DNA of 64,000 nucleotides from Epiperipatus broadwayi (Eukaryota > Onychophora > Udeonychophora > Euonychophora > Peripatidae), in assembly GCA_028023455.1 (NCBI GenBank), contig JAQFVV010000013.1:15390258-15454257 (forward strand), given 5' to 3'. Shown piece by piece: positions 1 through 11,607 of the stretch (position 1 is the stretch's first letter; each line of letters starts with the position of its first letter). The notes beneath the pieces are model-generated. The model saw only the letters and a list, made by a program, of their open reading frames with translations. It had not been told where the DNA came from and did no database searches. The translations under genes and the position numbers were made by a program.

Positions 1-653
1 TGTTACCATTCAAGTGTGTTAAAATCTGTTCTCTGCAGTGATTATTCAACCCTGTTTCAATCTGTCTGAAGAAAAACTACACTAAATAATTTTGCTCCAA
101 TACTTTCATCATTTGAATGTTTATATGAATAATTTTGTACTCAAAGCCTAAAAATTTGAACCTTCTTTTGCCCATTTTCTGTGGAACTATAATTGTTTGC
201 CCGCTGATTGTATTCTGATGTTAATTGGTGCCATCTTTGTCGTATTTTTGCTGCAAACATCCAACTGCCTACTACAAATGCGTGGAAAGAAATTGGTAAA
301 TATATATTTTTCTGTAATCTTCTTACTGCTTTTTATTTTTAAAATATTGATGAATTTAAATGATATGCCATAATTTCAAAGCAGCGTAATATTAATTTGA
401 TAAATTGAACCGGGGGGGGGGGGGTATAATAAGCACTGCTTTGGAATCTATTTGAAAAGTACTTATTTTTTATGATTTGCCATAATTTCAAAGCATATTT
501 GTAAATGTTGAAAGCTAAATATTGATGAAATTCTGTTTTTAGAATTCCCGCCCATCCGCCATTATTGGACCTTCGTTGACATTTAGCATTAAAAGTGTTT
601 CTGATTTTGTTGTAATTGTAATTTTATAGAATTTACTTGATTTCTATTTTAAT
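1..653. other. AT-rich sequence with a G-run, no gene recognised
   Basis: Non-coding-looking AT-rich DNA. A 13-G run lies at 412-424. A short + strand reading frame around 148-295 would encode a hydrophobic Leu/Ile/Val-rich segment before a possible GT donor, but no convincing splice acceptor precedes it, so it is not called as an exon. Confidence 0.4.
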
Positions 654-659
654 TTGCCT

Positions 660-915
660 TTTAGAAGATTATTTTTGGTTACATCGATGTCAGCAATTTT
701 TTATTTTTGGTTACATCGATGTTTTCAGCGTTTTTTTCTCATTGGTGGGGGGTGTGTGTGTGTGTGCCCGTTGATCATTTTATCTACTTTTTTATTTTTG
801 TTTACATCGATTTTTTCAGTGTTTTTTCTCATTGGGGGGGGGTCCATCGATCATTTCATCTTTTTCCATTTTTTATTTTTGTTTACATCGATGTTTTCAG
901 CTTTTTTTGTGTAGA
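660..915 (+). repeat. Degenerate tandem repeat with ACATCGATG motif
   Basis: Four imperfect units contain a TTTATTTTTGTTTACATCGATG-like block (cores near 680, 711, 802 and 881), usually followed by TTTTCAGNNTTTTTT. The two middle units also carry CTCATTGG-G(n) and a CATCGATCATTT-type block. A TG microsatellite and two G-runs lie inside. The reading frames across it are just the repeat read in frame (Phe/Leu/His/Arg-rich) and are not a gene. Confidence 0.7.
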
Positions 916-1021
916 AGTTTATCACTTGCATGCTTCTTGAGGGTTGTTGATGGTACCACAGCATCGCCCAGCGGCCACATTACACTGTCAAAACAACTAC
1001 CATTTTATTTAATAACTATAT

Positions 1022-2197
1022 CTATACCAATCTCATCCTAATCCCAGAATCTCCATTAAATTTTGGTTTTATCTTTCTTATTAATATATCTTCTTTTATT
1101 TTCCTTTCTTTAATACTTTCTGTATGTAACCTCATTTTTATTGAACTTTATGTAAATTTGTGTCCTGTTTCTTTTGTATGTATATATATCGGTGATTTAT
1201 TATCTGCCATATGTTGTTTTAATCTTGTTTTTATAGAATTTTTTGTTTCTCCCACATATTTGTTATCAATCCCACTATCTAGACATTGTTTGCTATCACA
1301 TATACTCCATTAATTATTTCTTTATTATCTTTATTAGGTTTTCTCTTTTTTTATTAACTATTTTTGTATTAATTATTCTTTTGTATCTTTTATTAATCTT
1401 CTTTATAATTTTGTTAAACTTATTCACTATGATATTATTATTTGTTTTTATTCCTATATATCTATTTTTACCTTTTTTTTTCCTTCACTCTTTTCATTTC
1501 TATTTCTCTTATACTCTATTTTTCCAATACTTCTTTTAATTATATATACAGGGAAACCATTCATTTTTAACTCATTGATTATTAAATCTTTTTGTTTATT
1601 ATAATCTTCTTTCCTTGAACAATACATTTCAGCCCTTTACATTCTTGAATATATACAACTAATTTAATATTTCCTATCAATGTTGGAAAAACAACTTGTT
1701 ATTTTGTTACCAATATTGTTCTTTTTATAAATACTTGTCTGAATACACCATTTTTTATCTATCAATTTCTTTTGAAACATTATATCCAGATATGCAATTT
1801 CATTATTCTCTTCCTTCTCAACCGTAAACTTTATATTCTCTATTTTATTAATATCATTAATAAACCAGCTTATTTGTCTTTGACTTTTATTAAAAATCAT
1901 TAAATAATTGTTTACATATCTGTTAAAAAACAAAGGAACATTTTTATTTTCTGTTATATTTTTATCAAACTCATTCATATAAATATTACTTAAAATTGCA
2001 TTAAGAGCTACTCTCATTAATAATCCTTCATTTTGCTTATAAAATTCTGTACTATATTCAAAAATTATATCCTTGCAACATAATTCCAATAAATCTACCA
2101 AAATATGAACAGGTAATTTTATTGTTTTATTTTTATTCTTAATATATTTCTCTGTAGCTAAATTTATCGCCTTACCTACATTTAAATTAGTATACAA
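1022..2197 (-). mobile_element. Penelope-like retroelement remnant 1 (RT + GIY-YIG, decayed)
   Basis: The minus strand encodes the palm of a PLE-type reverse transcriptase at 1664-2197, with a FYKQNEGLLMR-type block followed by ILSNIYMNEFD. The catalytic YVDD box reads YVNN near 1900, so both aspartates are lost. Downstream in other frames (about 1180-1320) lies a GIY-YIG-like endonuclease signature, KYVGETKNSIKTRLKQHM, with a later TGHKF. Frames then end near 1022 with an AATAAA-like motif just beyond. The element is 5'-truncated before the RT N-terminus, and multiple frameshifts and stops separate the two domains. The order RT then GIY-YIG is diagnostic of canonical PLEs. It is almost certainly inactive. 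Confidence 0.8.
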
Positions 2198-2550
2198 ATA
2201 GACTTGTTAAGTTGAAAAATTATAATGTTTATATGTTTTAAATATTCAGAAATAATAATAAATATAAAATATTATTTTTAAAAGAAGAATGATAAATATT
2301 ATATGATTTAACATTAAAAGAATTTTTGTTACTGACCATAAAGTTTAAGTTTATTAAGAATAGAGATAATTAGTAGATTGTTAATAATAATAAAATAGAT
2401 AATATATTTAGATTAATAGTTGTCCTTGAATGTATATATGTATAAAATTAGGAATACACATGTATAATTTATATTTATTTTCTGTTTATGTTGTACATTT
2501 TATTTTATATTAATTGTTTTATTTGGGTTTGATTATTTATTTCAGTTTTT
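2198..2550. other. AT-rich spacer
   Basis: Low-complexity AT-rich sequence between the PLE remnant and the tandem/inverted element. No gene, RNA or repeat is recognised. Confidence 0.5.
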
Positions 2551-3383
2551 TTATGTTGTTTTTGAAATTAAACTGAGAGATTGCAAACCTCTCGTGCTTA
2601 TTAGCCAATCAGGTGTTATTAATAGCGATCAAATCGTAAATACAAGACAGAATTTAACAAGAAGAGGGTGTCCACCCTCCTCTCTACTTGTTTTCCTATA
2701 TATCCAAGCCAGTCTGAAGTACTTAGATTTGAAAGTGTGAATCTTCAAACATATTCACATTTAATTCACTGAGTTTAAATTACAAACATACAACATGAAA
2801 TCCTACGATTTACTATGCAGTAGTTTTTAGATGTTATAACTTGCAGTAACGTATGTAAATAATATTTAATTTATAAAGCGCAAAAGCATTTGAAATTAAA
2901 CTGAGAGATTGCAAACCTCTCGTGCTTATTAGCCAATCAGGTGTTATTAATAGCGATCAAATCGTAAATACAAGACAGAATTTAACAAGAAGAGGGTGTC
3001 CACCCTCCTCTCTACTTGTTTTCCTATATATCCAAGCCAGTCTGAAGTACTTAGATTTGAAAGTGTGAATCTTCAAACATATTCACAATTAATTCACTGA
3101 GTTTAAATTACAAACATACAGCATGAAATCCTACGATTTACTATGCAGTAATTTTTAGATGTTATAACTTGCAGTAACGTATGTAAATAATATTTAATTT
3201 ATAAAGCGCAAACAGCATTTGAAATTAAACTGAGAGACCGCAAACCTCTCGCGCTTATTAGCCAATCAGGTGTTATTAATAGCGATCAAATCGTAAATAC
3301 AAGCACGAGAGGTTTGCAGTCTCTCAGTTTAATTTCAAATACTGTTTGCGCTTTATAAATTAAATATTATTTATGTTGTTTTT
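2551..3383. mobile_element. Tandem-plus-inverted element E1 with 13-bp TSD
   Basis: Identical 13-bp repeats TTATGTTGTTTTT lie at 2551-2563 and 3371-3383. Between them (2564-3370), units start with GAAATTAAACTGAGAG at 2564, 2892 and 3221 (period about 328 bp). The third unit is cut at about 3300 and followed by an inverted copy of the unit start, which ends in exactly 34 nt (3337-3370) equal to the tail of a preceding unit. Each full unit holds a GAGAG...CTCTC stem-loop at its start, a CCAAT-like GCCAATCA, a central AGGGTG-TC-CACCCT hairpin (first copy 2665-2678) and an ATTTACTATGCAGTAG segment. There is no ORF. The arrangement resembles PLE pseudo-LTR arrays. The retroelement-satellite interpretation is inference; the repeats and TSD are directly visible. 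Confidence 0.85.
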
Positions 3384-5392
3384 AGTTTTTTATGGAACTT
3401 GAAGATTTAATATCAGTTTTATTAATTAAAGGTGTATGAGTGGGTGTAATGTATACTATTTTAAAATAATATATAAAATTGTAATAATGATTAAACAAAA
3501 AAATTTAATAAAAATTAGATAATACACTTATTGATATTAATTTGAAATATAGACTTTTTTATGGTTAATATGGATTGATGTATAAACATTATATGCATGT
3601 TTTAATAATTTAATATACAAGCAAACAATATATATTTACTTTATTCATGTAAATGAATGCATTGCAATTTTGATAACAATCAAATGTTATAGGTAATTAT
3701 TACCAAATTTTTATTTAAGTTTTATAATTATGAATATATAATTAAATAAAACCGTATTGATTTACAAATATACATTATGTTCTGTAAGTTCAATATTATA
3801 GATAAAATGCGCATAAAAAGTCAAAATAAAAGCTTTGTGTACAGAACTTCCTAAATATATCCACCACTATCCATATTGTATTGTATGGTTGGATACGATG
3901 ATAGAATGACAGATTCTTAGATCATATCTAGGTCTGTCATTTCAGTTATTGCAATTTTTTATGAATTCCTGAGCAAAAAAGCCGTTCAATTATTTTTTAT
4001 TATCCAAATTTAAACCTCAAATCACATGTTCATAATTATGATATCAAGAATAATAATGTTATAACTATGCTTCATTTTTTCTGAGTATAACTTCACTTCC
4101 ACAAAATTCCATGCTTTTGATTGATGTTATTTTTATTTAATTTCTGTAAAAACTAAAGCTTATATGGACATTATATGCAAGTGTTAAGAATACGGTAAAG
4201 ACTACTTTTTGATACGTCTTATTTGGCAACCAGGGAAGAAACTTTTTGGAACTTATACATCAATGATCAAGGATATCAGTCACCATATTGTTGATTAATC
4301 TCTTCTAAGATTAACTGTCAAGTTCATCACACATGAATATTATTTCCTTAAACTTTGTGATATCTCTTTATCACATTTTTTTGTTATAAACTCACTTTCT
4401 GAAACTAGTCTCAGCTATTTGATTTATTTTGAATAGAATTATATAAATCTATTATTCCAAACTTATATACCTTATGGTTTGCTAATCATGGGATATTATT
4501 CTTATATTTTCTATAATATTAATCAAATTATACCAACTATTTAACTTCAAACTTCTAACCAAATTTTTTTTTAGCATCAATCAATTGATTTCATTATTTT
4601 ATCCAATTTTTTCAAGTCTAACAAAATAGAAAATAAAAGTGAACAACTATCTACAATTTAAACAATCATGACACATTAACCACAGTTTTAAGTAACATTT
4701 CAACTATCTGTTAAATTAAAAGACATCTTCATCAAATTAAGTTTCAGATTTATAAGACTGAATCATGAATAGCTTTCTTTAATTCTTTTTTCTTTTGCTA
4801 TATTCAAAAAAAGATCCATAGAAGCCTTATCGAACATTGTATTATGATCTGTATCATACTCATAATATTGAATGAAGACATTTCTTGTTTAAACTATTGT
4901 TATAAATATATTATAATCAATATATTTATATCATTTGTTGTTTTTTTAGTGTAGAATAATGATATTATAATAAAATTTAAATATAAAAATAAAGAGTGGA
5001 ATGTTATTCTTAAATTATGTATATATCAGAACAAACTAATTTACCAGCCAAACATATTACATAGTTTGACTATTCATAATTTACAATCAGACAAGAAACA
5101 CATATAGACAAGCATTAGTTTGTTTTTTAATCTATTATATGTATATAAGTTTTAACATTATGCATGTTTTTTATTAGCCTGAAAAACTGGTTTACAAAAA
5201 GGTGAATATTTCTTCTATCATTTAGTTTCTTTAGCATGAAATAGGTCTTTCAGCGTGTATTAGGTTCAAGGTAAACAATTTGATAATTTCATATCATTGT
5301 TGTCTTAATAAAATACATATATGTATTGCATTTAATTACTATTTGTAGAAGTCAATATTTTAGTATTATATTTTTTGTCTTATTTATTTAAG
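3384..5392 (+). other. Upstream intron sequence, no recognised features
   Basis: About 2 kb of AT-rich DNA before the first visible exon. Short GT/AG-bounded stretches near 5178-5202 and 5237-5272 were examined but do not have phases compatible with the exon at 5393. Confidence 0.4.
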
Positions 5393-5513
5393 CCAATAAT
5401 TTAAGAAGCTGTGAAGAAAAAATTACTAATGATAAAGTAGTCATAAATTCTGATGTTGCATTGTCAGATCATATTCTAGACAAATTACTTCAAAGTCAAA
5501 TGCAATTAGAAAG
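5393..5513 (+). CDS. Host coiled-coil gene, internal exon a
   Basis: This 121-nt exon has a pyrimidine-rich acceptor ending in TTATTTAAG and a consensus donor AAG|GTAAGTA. It starts with two nt completing a codon and ends with AG of a codon completed by the next exon. It encodes 39 whole codons, beginning NNLRSCEEK and ending SDHILDKLLQSQMQLE. The Leu/Gln/Glu pattern at the end starts a heptad-like helix that continues into the next exons. The composition is clearly more codon-like than the flanks, and joined reading frames stay open across five exons. The start codon lies upstream, outside the window or in an unseen exon. The protein family was not recognised; a centrosomal, Golgi or adaptor coiled-coil protein is possible but unsupported. 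Confidence 0.75.
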
Positions 5514-7585
5514 GTAAGTATTGCAGGAATTGCTATTTTTTTTTGTTTTATCCCTTCTGCCCTCATTTTTTTAATGTTTTTTTTTTTTGTAAGTGTAAAT
5601 GTATAAACTTAAAAGCTAAATTAGTTTTATGCTTAATATGGTAAAAACAAAATATGTTTCATCAAATTCAACAATGATTTCTAGTAACTTTATGCCTAAT
5701 TTTTTTTCCTTTCTATTCCTTATAATATATTAAAGCTTTTGTGTGGCCACCAATATTCTATCTATTCATCTCATAAATGGATATCCTCACTTCAGTATTA
5801 CCAAGAATCTATGTTTTTTACTGTTGACATAATTTACTGGCATTGTGTATTCTGAATACATCTATATTTCTGTCTTAATATTTTGGTTTCCACAGAACAT
5901 CAAGTTATAATTTTTTTGTATAGTTGATTTATTGATCTTTTTTGCTGTCCAGAAAATTCTAAATGGTCATCTTTAGCGTCATATATAAAAAAAACATCTA
6001 TCTTGTTTCTATGATTTCTTTGTAAAGTCCATTAATGGAGTTGAATAGTATATGTATAAATATTTTGATTGAGATGTCTGTCTTGGAACATTGGAGTTAA
6101 ACAATCACAAATAGCTTTAATCATATCAATTTTACAGGCCTTTTATTCTTAAACTTTGTATATATGGATTTAGATATTGCGGAAGAAAATAAACATTTAT
6201 AGTTCCTAAGATGTATTTGAGCAATCAAATCTTTTATTTGGCCAAACTCGATATAGCTCTTCAATACCAAAGCCATTGTTTTATATGATGGACTTTACAT
6301 AAACTTACTTTACTAATGCTGGATTTTTTTTAACAAGCACTATATTTACAGTAATGATTTTTTAATACATGCACAAATTCTTTATGAAGTTAGAAATTTC
6401 TATTACATTTTATTTAGTTTTAGATATAGATTTTAAATTCAATAAAGATCAAATACAGTATATCTATATTTTTTATCTAAATTATGATAAGCTATCTCTT
6501 CTTTTTTTTTAATCCACTTTCTTTTTTTCTATCCATATATTATGATTTTATTTATAGTTACTAGCTCATTCTCACATTTTAAACATATAACTGCAGACAT
6601 TGATGTGAGGGGGGGGGGGTTCTACCGATAATTCTTAATATGCATTTTAGTAAATCAAATTTCTTCAGATAGATAAGTTTCATATAGTATTTTAAATGCC
6701 ACATACCAATGTTTTATATTTGGAGTAATCATTAATATTAAAAATTTATTAAAATGAGATTGTTGTAAACAAATGTTTACTAAAAAGTGACACTTTGGAA
6801 ATAAATGCATATTTATATATCTGTGCAGGAAAGGTTATTTTATATAACTAATATGCAATGTGAAAATGTTATGCTAAGTAAAAATATATTAATGAAAATA
6901 TAGTATGTGCTGTATTTTGAAAACTATTATTTAATATTCTTACATTTCAAACAAATCAATAAAGGCATTAAGAAAAAGGCATGATTTCCAAGATCCATTT
7001 TGGCTGAATCAGCACTATTCTTTTACCCACTTAATACGCACTTTTCAAATGTTCTCTTTGTTTATTATTTATATATCATACAATGCTCTTTTTACAATTA
7101 TTGTACTTCTTGCATGGTTTTCAAAGTTGATCTCTACTTGTTTTAGTTAGTAATTATCTTTAAGTGCTTACTGGAAATGTAATGTATATATAAAATAAAT
7201 TATGACAATATAAAATACAGTTAATAATCAATGTAAAATATTGTAAAAAGTGGGTTTTTCCTCAATTTATTTAAAATTAAATTTTTATTATGATGGTAAA
7301 TATAAAAGATAATAAAGTTTGAAAACAATTTATAGTTTATTTATGTAGATATTTAAAAATAGTGTACTTTAAAAAAAAAAAGTTTAATGCAATGGGTAGA
7401 CATGAAAACGTAATATTCATATATTGATGTGCTTATTTGTTACTATACCATCACATAGTCTTATGAGCAATAATTTATTTGCATTAAAAATACTTATTCC
7501 TGTTGTTTACTGTCTTTTTTTTTTCTGTCCCCTTTTTTCTGAATCCATTTTGCTATAGCAGCTCAAAATATGATTAACTTGTCAA
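5514..7585 (+). other. Intron sequence
   Basis: AT-rich intron DNA with long T-runs and an 11-G run at 6609-6619. No recognisable element. Confidence 0.4.
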
Positions 7586-7657
7586 GTGTTGGTGGTCTAG
7601 TGGCTAGCATAGCTGCTTTCTAAACAGTTGTCCCGAGGTTTGTTTCCCAGCCAACAC
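7586..7657 (+). pseudogene. tRNA-like sequence (tRNA pseudogene or SINE head)
   Basis: Exactly 72 nt with a perfect 7-bp acceptor stem (GTGTTGG / CCAACAC). The A-box region TGGTCTAGTGGCTAGC resembles tRNA-Glu-type bodies. The anticodon arm has four of five pairs formed around a loop TTTCTAA (UCU triplet). The B-box region GAGGTTTGTTTCCC departs from GGTTCRANTCC and the T-stem is largely unpaired, so this is probably a decayed tRNA gene or SINE head. A 15-G run follows at 7669-7683. Confidence 0.6.
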
Positions 7658-7816
7658 TTTGACTTATTGGGGGGGGGGGGGGGATATGACTAACATTTCA
7701 CTTTTTCATTTTAAAATCAAATCATTAAATTTAATTATTATTATCAAATAAGATAATATTATCTTTTTCCATATGGCTATGTATTTAAAAAACAAAAATA
7801 TTTTGTGTAATATTAT

Positions 7817-8079
7817 ATAAAAATGATAATTATAAATTTATTAAACGCACATTGATTACGTAAGTAATATTTACTGAGGCTATAACCTCGATAATATGCG
7901 TATAAAATGCGATAGTAGGGAACTCTACAGGTGTTTTAACCACAAGCTTACGCTATAGAAGAAAAGGGAACCCTCTTTTCTTCTATAGCGTAAGCTTGTG
8001 GTTAAAACACCTGTAGAGTTCCCTACTACCGCATTTTATACGCATATTATCGAGGTTATAGCCTCAATAAAAATGATAA
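7817..8079. mobile_element. Hairpin element E4, near-perfect palindrome with 13-bp TSD
   Basis: TSD ATAAAAATGATAA at 7817-7829 and 8067-8079. The 237-bp insert (7830-8066) is a nearly perfect inverted repeat with arms of about 95 bp meeting at AAAAGGGAACCCTCTTTT. One side carries a 34-nt extension (7830-7863), after which a unit start GTAATATTTACTGAGG aligns with GAAATTAAACTGAGAG of element E1. A TGAGGC-TATAA-CCTCG stem-loop opens each arm. There is no coding capacity. The left arm differs from the right at very few bases, so the copy is young or under gene-conversion-like correction. Confidence 0.85.
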
Positions 8080-8084
8080 ATAAG

Positions 8085-8590
8085 CTATTACTTATATATA
8101 TAGACATTTAAGTAAATAAATAATAATGAACTTAATGGAGTACCCTTTGATTTTTAGACAAAAATTAATAAGTAATAATGCTATACAGTGCTAATAAATA
8201 AGATAATAATCGGAGCACTAAATTTTCTCTTGTGTACTAGCTATATTAATACAACACTGCTACTATCAAACTATACTATACTGTAAGAGAAAGTTTATTG
8301 CTATTATTACATATATTAATATAATATAGACACAGTATAAATACATATTAATTTGTATACTGATTTTCTCAATAAAAAAAAAACTAAGTAAAATAATAAT
8401 ATTAATTTATATTTAGATTATTATTATTATTTTTATTTAAAGAAATTTAGAAAAGTTGATATTAAAAAATATATACATGAAAATATCGCTAAAAATATGA
8501 GGCAAACGGCCTCGAAAGTGCTTAGCGTTTAATATTTTTTGCACTCTCTATAGCTTCTCTTTCAAGTGCTTCACACGTTTTTAATTTTAT
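8085..8590 (+). mobile_element. PLE 3'-end remnant without ORF
   Basis: AT-rich segment whose end is homologous to the 3' end of the PLE at 21-22 kb. Both have a stem-enclosed TGAGG...CCTCGAAA motif, then an A/T run, then CTATAGCTTCTCTTT / TATAACTTCTCTTTT. No RT or GIY-YIG frame remains. The left boundary is uncertain. Confidence 0.5.
8487..8527 (+). ncRNA. Hammerhead-like stem-loop at PLE 3' end
   Basis: Outer stem CGCTAA/TTAGCG encloses TATGAGGC-AAAC-GGCCTC-GAAA followed by GTGC. The layout is outer stem, TGA plus stem II, GAAA, short segment, outer stem. This matches the order of a hammerhead ribozyme, but the CUGAUGA box is not conserved (it reads AAUAUGA), so activity is doubtful. Confidence 0.4.
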
Positions 8591-8879
8591 ATAATATAAT
8601 GGTTAAGAAAGATATGCAGCTCATATATAGATCTTAATGTATGACTGGGCATAAATATATGCATATGGATATCAGATTAAGAGAAATATTTAAATGGCTA
8701 AACCTAGACAAACTATTGCTTATTTACATGCAAAATTAGTTTTAAATTCTCATTTATTTGGATGAGTAATATTTAACAATATGGGTATATTTATTTTATT
8801 ATATATATATTTAAATAATAATAAATCCATTGAATGGCAAATAGGTAGGAAAACTGCAATTCCTGATGAGATCAGCTGA

Positions 8880-9560
8880 AGTTTTATGAATGGACTTATG
8901 GAGTATCATTTGATCATAAGGATATTTCTTTTAAAAATAAAGGACATAGACCAGTCTGTAATAGTTATCATAGACTATATTTGTTATCTGCTAGGTGCTT
9001 TTATGGATTTTTTTGAATTAATTGCTTCCAATCATAAGTGGATAGTTACCAGAAACTCAGTGTGGTTTTAGTGAATGAAAAACACTGCAGACATGGTTTT
9101 GATTACCAGGAAAATGCAAGAAAAGTGTCAAGATAAAAAAATTATTTATGTATTGCTTTTATTGATTTGATCAGAACATTTGCCTCAGTTAATCAAACAG
9201 ATATTTGGGGCCAAAGTTGTTTGTGGACACCAAAGTAATTCACATTATCCATCTTCTACATATTGGAAATCTGAAATATTTGAAATGAAAAACTGGTGTT
9301 AAATGATAATATATTCTAGCCTCTACTTTGTTTATAGGCAGAATTGTGAATCAGACATCAAGATACAATACAGGTTTAATGAAGGTATTTGTAATTTCAA
9401 CTAACTAAAAGCAAGAATAAGAACTTCATTTTTTTGGCTTTTAGATTTACAATATTCTGATGCATGTACTATTCATTGCAATTAAAAAAAATACTTAATA
9501 TTTTTGTTTCTTAATGAGAAATATGGTTTGTGAATTCTAAAATAAAACAAATATTTTAAG
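8880..9560 (+). mobile_element. Decayed LINE reverse-transcriptase fragment
   Basis: Three-frame reading of the + strand recovers a typical LINE RT order. A SVWF/QCGF-like block sits near 9050, followed by KTLQTWF..PGKCKKSVKIKK, then a FIDLTKAFDTVNR-type block read as FY-FDQNICLS-SNR, LASTLF near 9320, and FN-LKARIRT...LLDLQYSDA near 9390-9470. The YADD box is degraded. Stops and frameshifts are frequent, so this is an old fossil. The likely clade is the metazoan LINE group whose endonuclease is often annotated as craniofacial development protein 2-like; this rests on remembered motifs. Confidence 0.6.
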
Positions 9561-11607
9561 TAACAAAAAATATTATGGAAAGATTTATGTTGGGAATAAC
9601 AAGGAGAGATAGAAAAAGAAATGAATAGATTTAAAACCAGATTAGCATTACTATAGTTAGTTGATTCACTTGATGTTAACTAAAGCAAATAAAGTGAAAG
9701 TAAATGCATAAAAATTAGAATCTATTTATTAGATTGGTGAAGGCAGACATATAACAAGAAGAGATGGTAATCAGTAGATTACAGTAATATTCAGCAAGGT
9801 ACTAAAAGATAAGTATTTTTGAAAGGCACTCGCTTTGATACAGTAGGAGGAAGTTCGCAATATCAGATCTTTGTGAAGGAGTATTATTGTCTTGCCGTAA
9901 CTATGGTATAACAGATCTCCATTGACTGCATGCTTCATATAATGTACAATGTACAAATTTGCCAAAAAAATTGTTTATAGATGTTAATTTTAGTGTAAAT
10001 AGCAATAGTAATATATTTAATATTATTTCTTTAATATCATATTATATAGAACTGATTTTAAAAATTGTGAAGTTTTGTTTTTATTGTCCATAATAATTGA
10101 ACAGTGAAAAAAGAAGATTGAAATAACAATCTAATAAACTTAAATGAATGACTATATAGCTATATATTATATTTTCTGTCTAAATGTGATTTGGCAAAAG
10201 AGTAATAACACTTAATTATTGGTTGCAGCAGATAGATGTTCATTGTTTTCCATCTTTTTAGCACAATTTATTTTAGCATTTCAATTGTAGAATTACGTCA
10301 CAAATTTTAATGAGCTCCACAATGTCCAGTAGAAATTTTAAACAAAATTATGTACATGAATTTATTTTTTAGTATATAAATTTAATGTAAAATCAGCATA
10401 ATGGAATTTTGAAAAAATTTCACTTGAAAACTATATTGTAATTTGATATTTTACAAATAAAATTGTTTATATTTTTTTAATTCAATTTTTATAATAAAAA
10501 TATTAAAAAAAACAATCTATTACACTTTTTTTTTTTTTTACTTTTACATCAGATCTTTTGTTTTTATTTTGCAGATTTTTTAAAAAAAAAATCTTATTTA
10601 AAATAGAACACCGGATACTTCTATGTTTTATAATAATAGATTGATTTATATTTTTACACTTTTTAAACAATTTTATTTATATCTGTTTCAGCCAAACTTT
10701 TGATGAAGGCTATAGGTTTAGCCAAAGTAGAAAGAAATAAAATTACTTAAATCATGCAAAAAAAAACCTACTGTATTATTATTATCATTTTGCAACAAAT
10801 ATATTTCCAGATTTTTAAAAAATGCTTAAAGAAAAATTATATATATTGTAAATGTCAGCAAGTTTAAAAAGGTGTGTAATATTATTTAAGCTGCATCTTA
10901 TTAACTCTATTCATATAGGCATTTGGTCCTGTTATTTAAGGATTTAGTTATGATTTTTTCCAGAATTAGTTAATTGTGGGGGCTTTCTGTGTCTATAATA
11001 TTACAATTCATTGGTGATTTATTTTTTAAAATAAATCCATTAGTGCAATAGTTGGCAAGTAATATCCAAAATAAGTTGTTTTTCTCCATCTAGTAAATAC
11101 ATTATAGTAAAAAAAATAGTGAATAGTGTTTCTTCAAGTAATTTAGCAAATATAAGAAAAACATCTCATTTCCATCTATTTATGCATTTTCAGTTATGAA
11201 GTTTTTCCAGAAGTTGTTGATTCATATTGACAACATTTGCTCAAAGGGTTAATGATTTGTAAAATTTTTAGTCCTTCATGTTAAAATAGCAACAATTCAA
11301 CATTCACATGGTTATGGTTAAACAAGCAAATGGATAACAGGTAAAAGAAATTGTTTAGCTACTGCACCTTTATTTATAGGGTTTCTACTGACATCACTGA
11401 TTAAATCATCACTTAGACAACACAAATAAAGAATCATCATTCTACTCAAATTTGTTAAGTTTTTAATGTCAAGGTCTTCATGGTTTCAATGGACACAGAT
11501 AATTGTATACAAAAACGAAGTTCTTGTGAAGAAAGGGCTGTGTTTCTTACAATAAACTTATTTTAAAACTACAGATAATATTTTACAGTATTAAAATATA
11601 TATATAT
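9561..11607 (+). other. Intron sequence, nothing recognised
   Basis: AT-rich with long A and T runs. The short frame at 9771-9965 on the minus strand has no coding character. Confidence 0.4.

Noticed and set aside
1243-1539. 98-codon + strand reading frame
   Set aside because: Phe/Ile/Leu-rich shadow of the minus-strand PLE remnant; the GIY-YIG-like motif reads on the opposite strand.
2551-3383. CRISPR-like array
   Set aside because: The repeats are 320-bp units with inverted copies in eukaryotic DNA, not short repeats with unique spacers.
5178-5202. Possible 24-nt exon before exon a
   Set aside because: Good acceptor and GT donor, but its end phase does not fit exon a and the required phase creates a stop.
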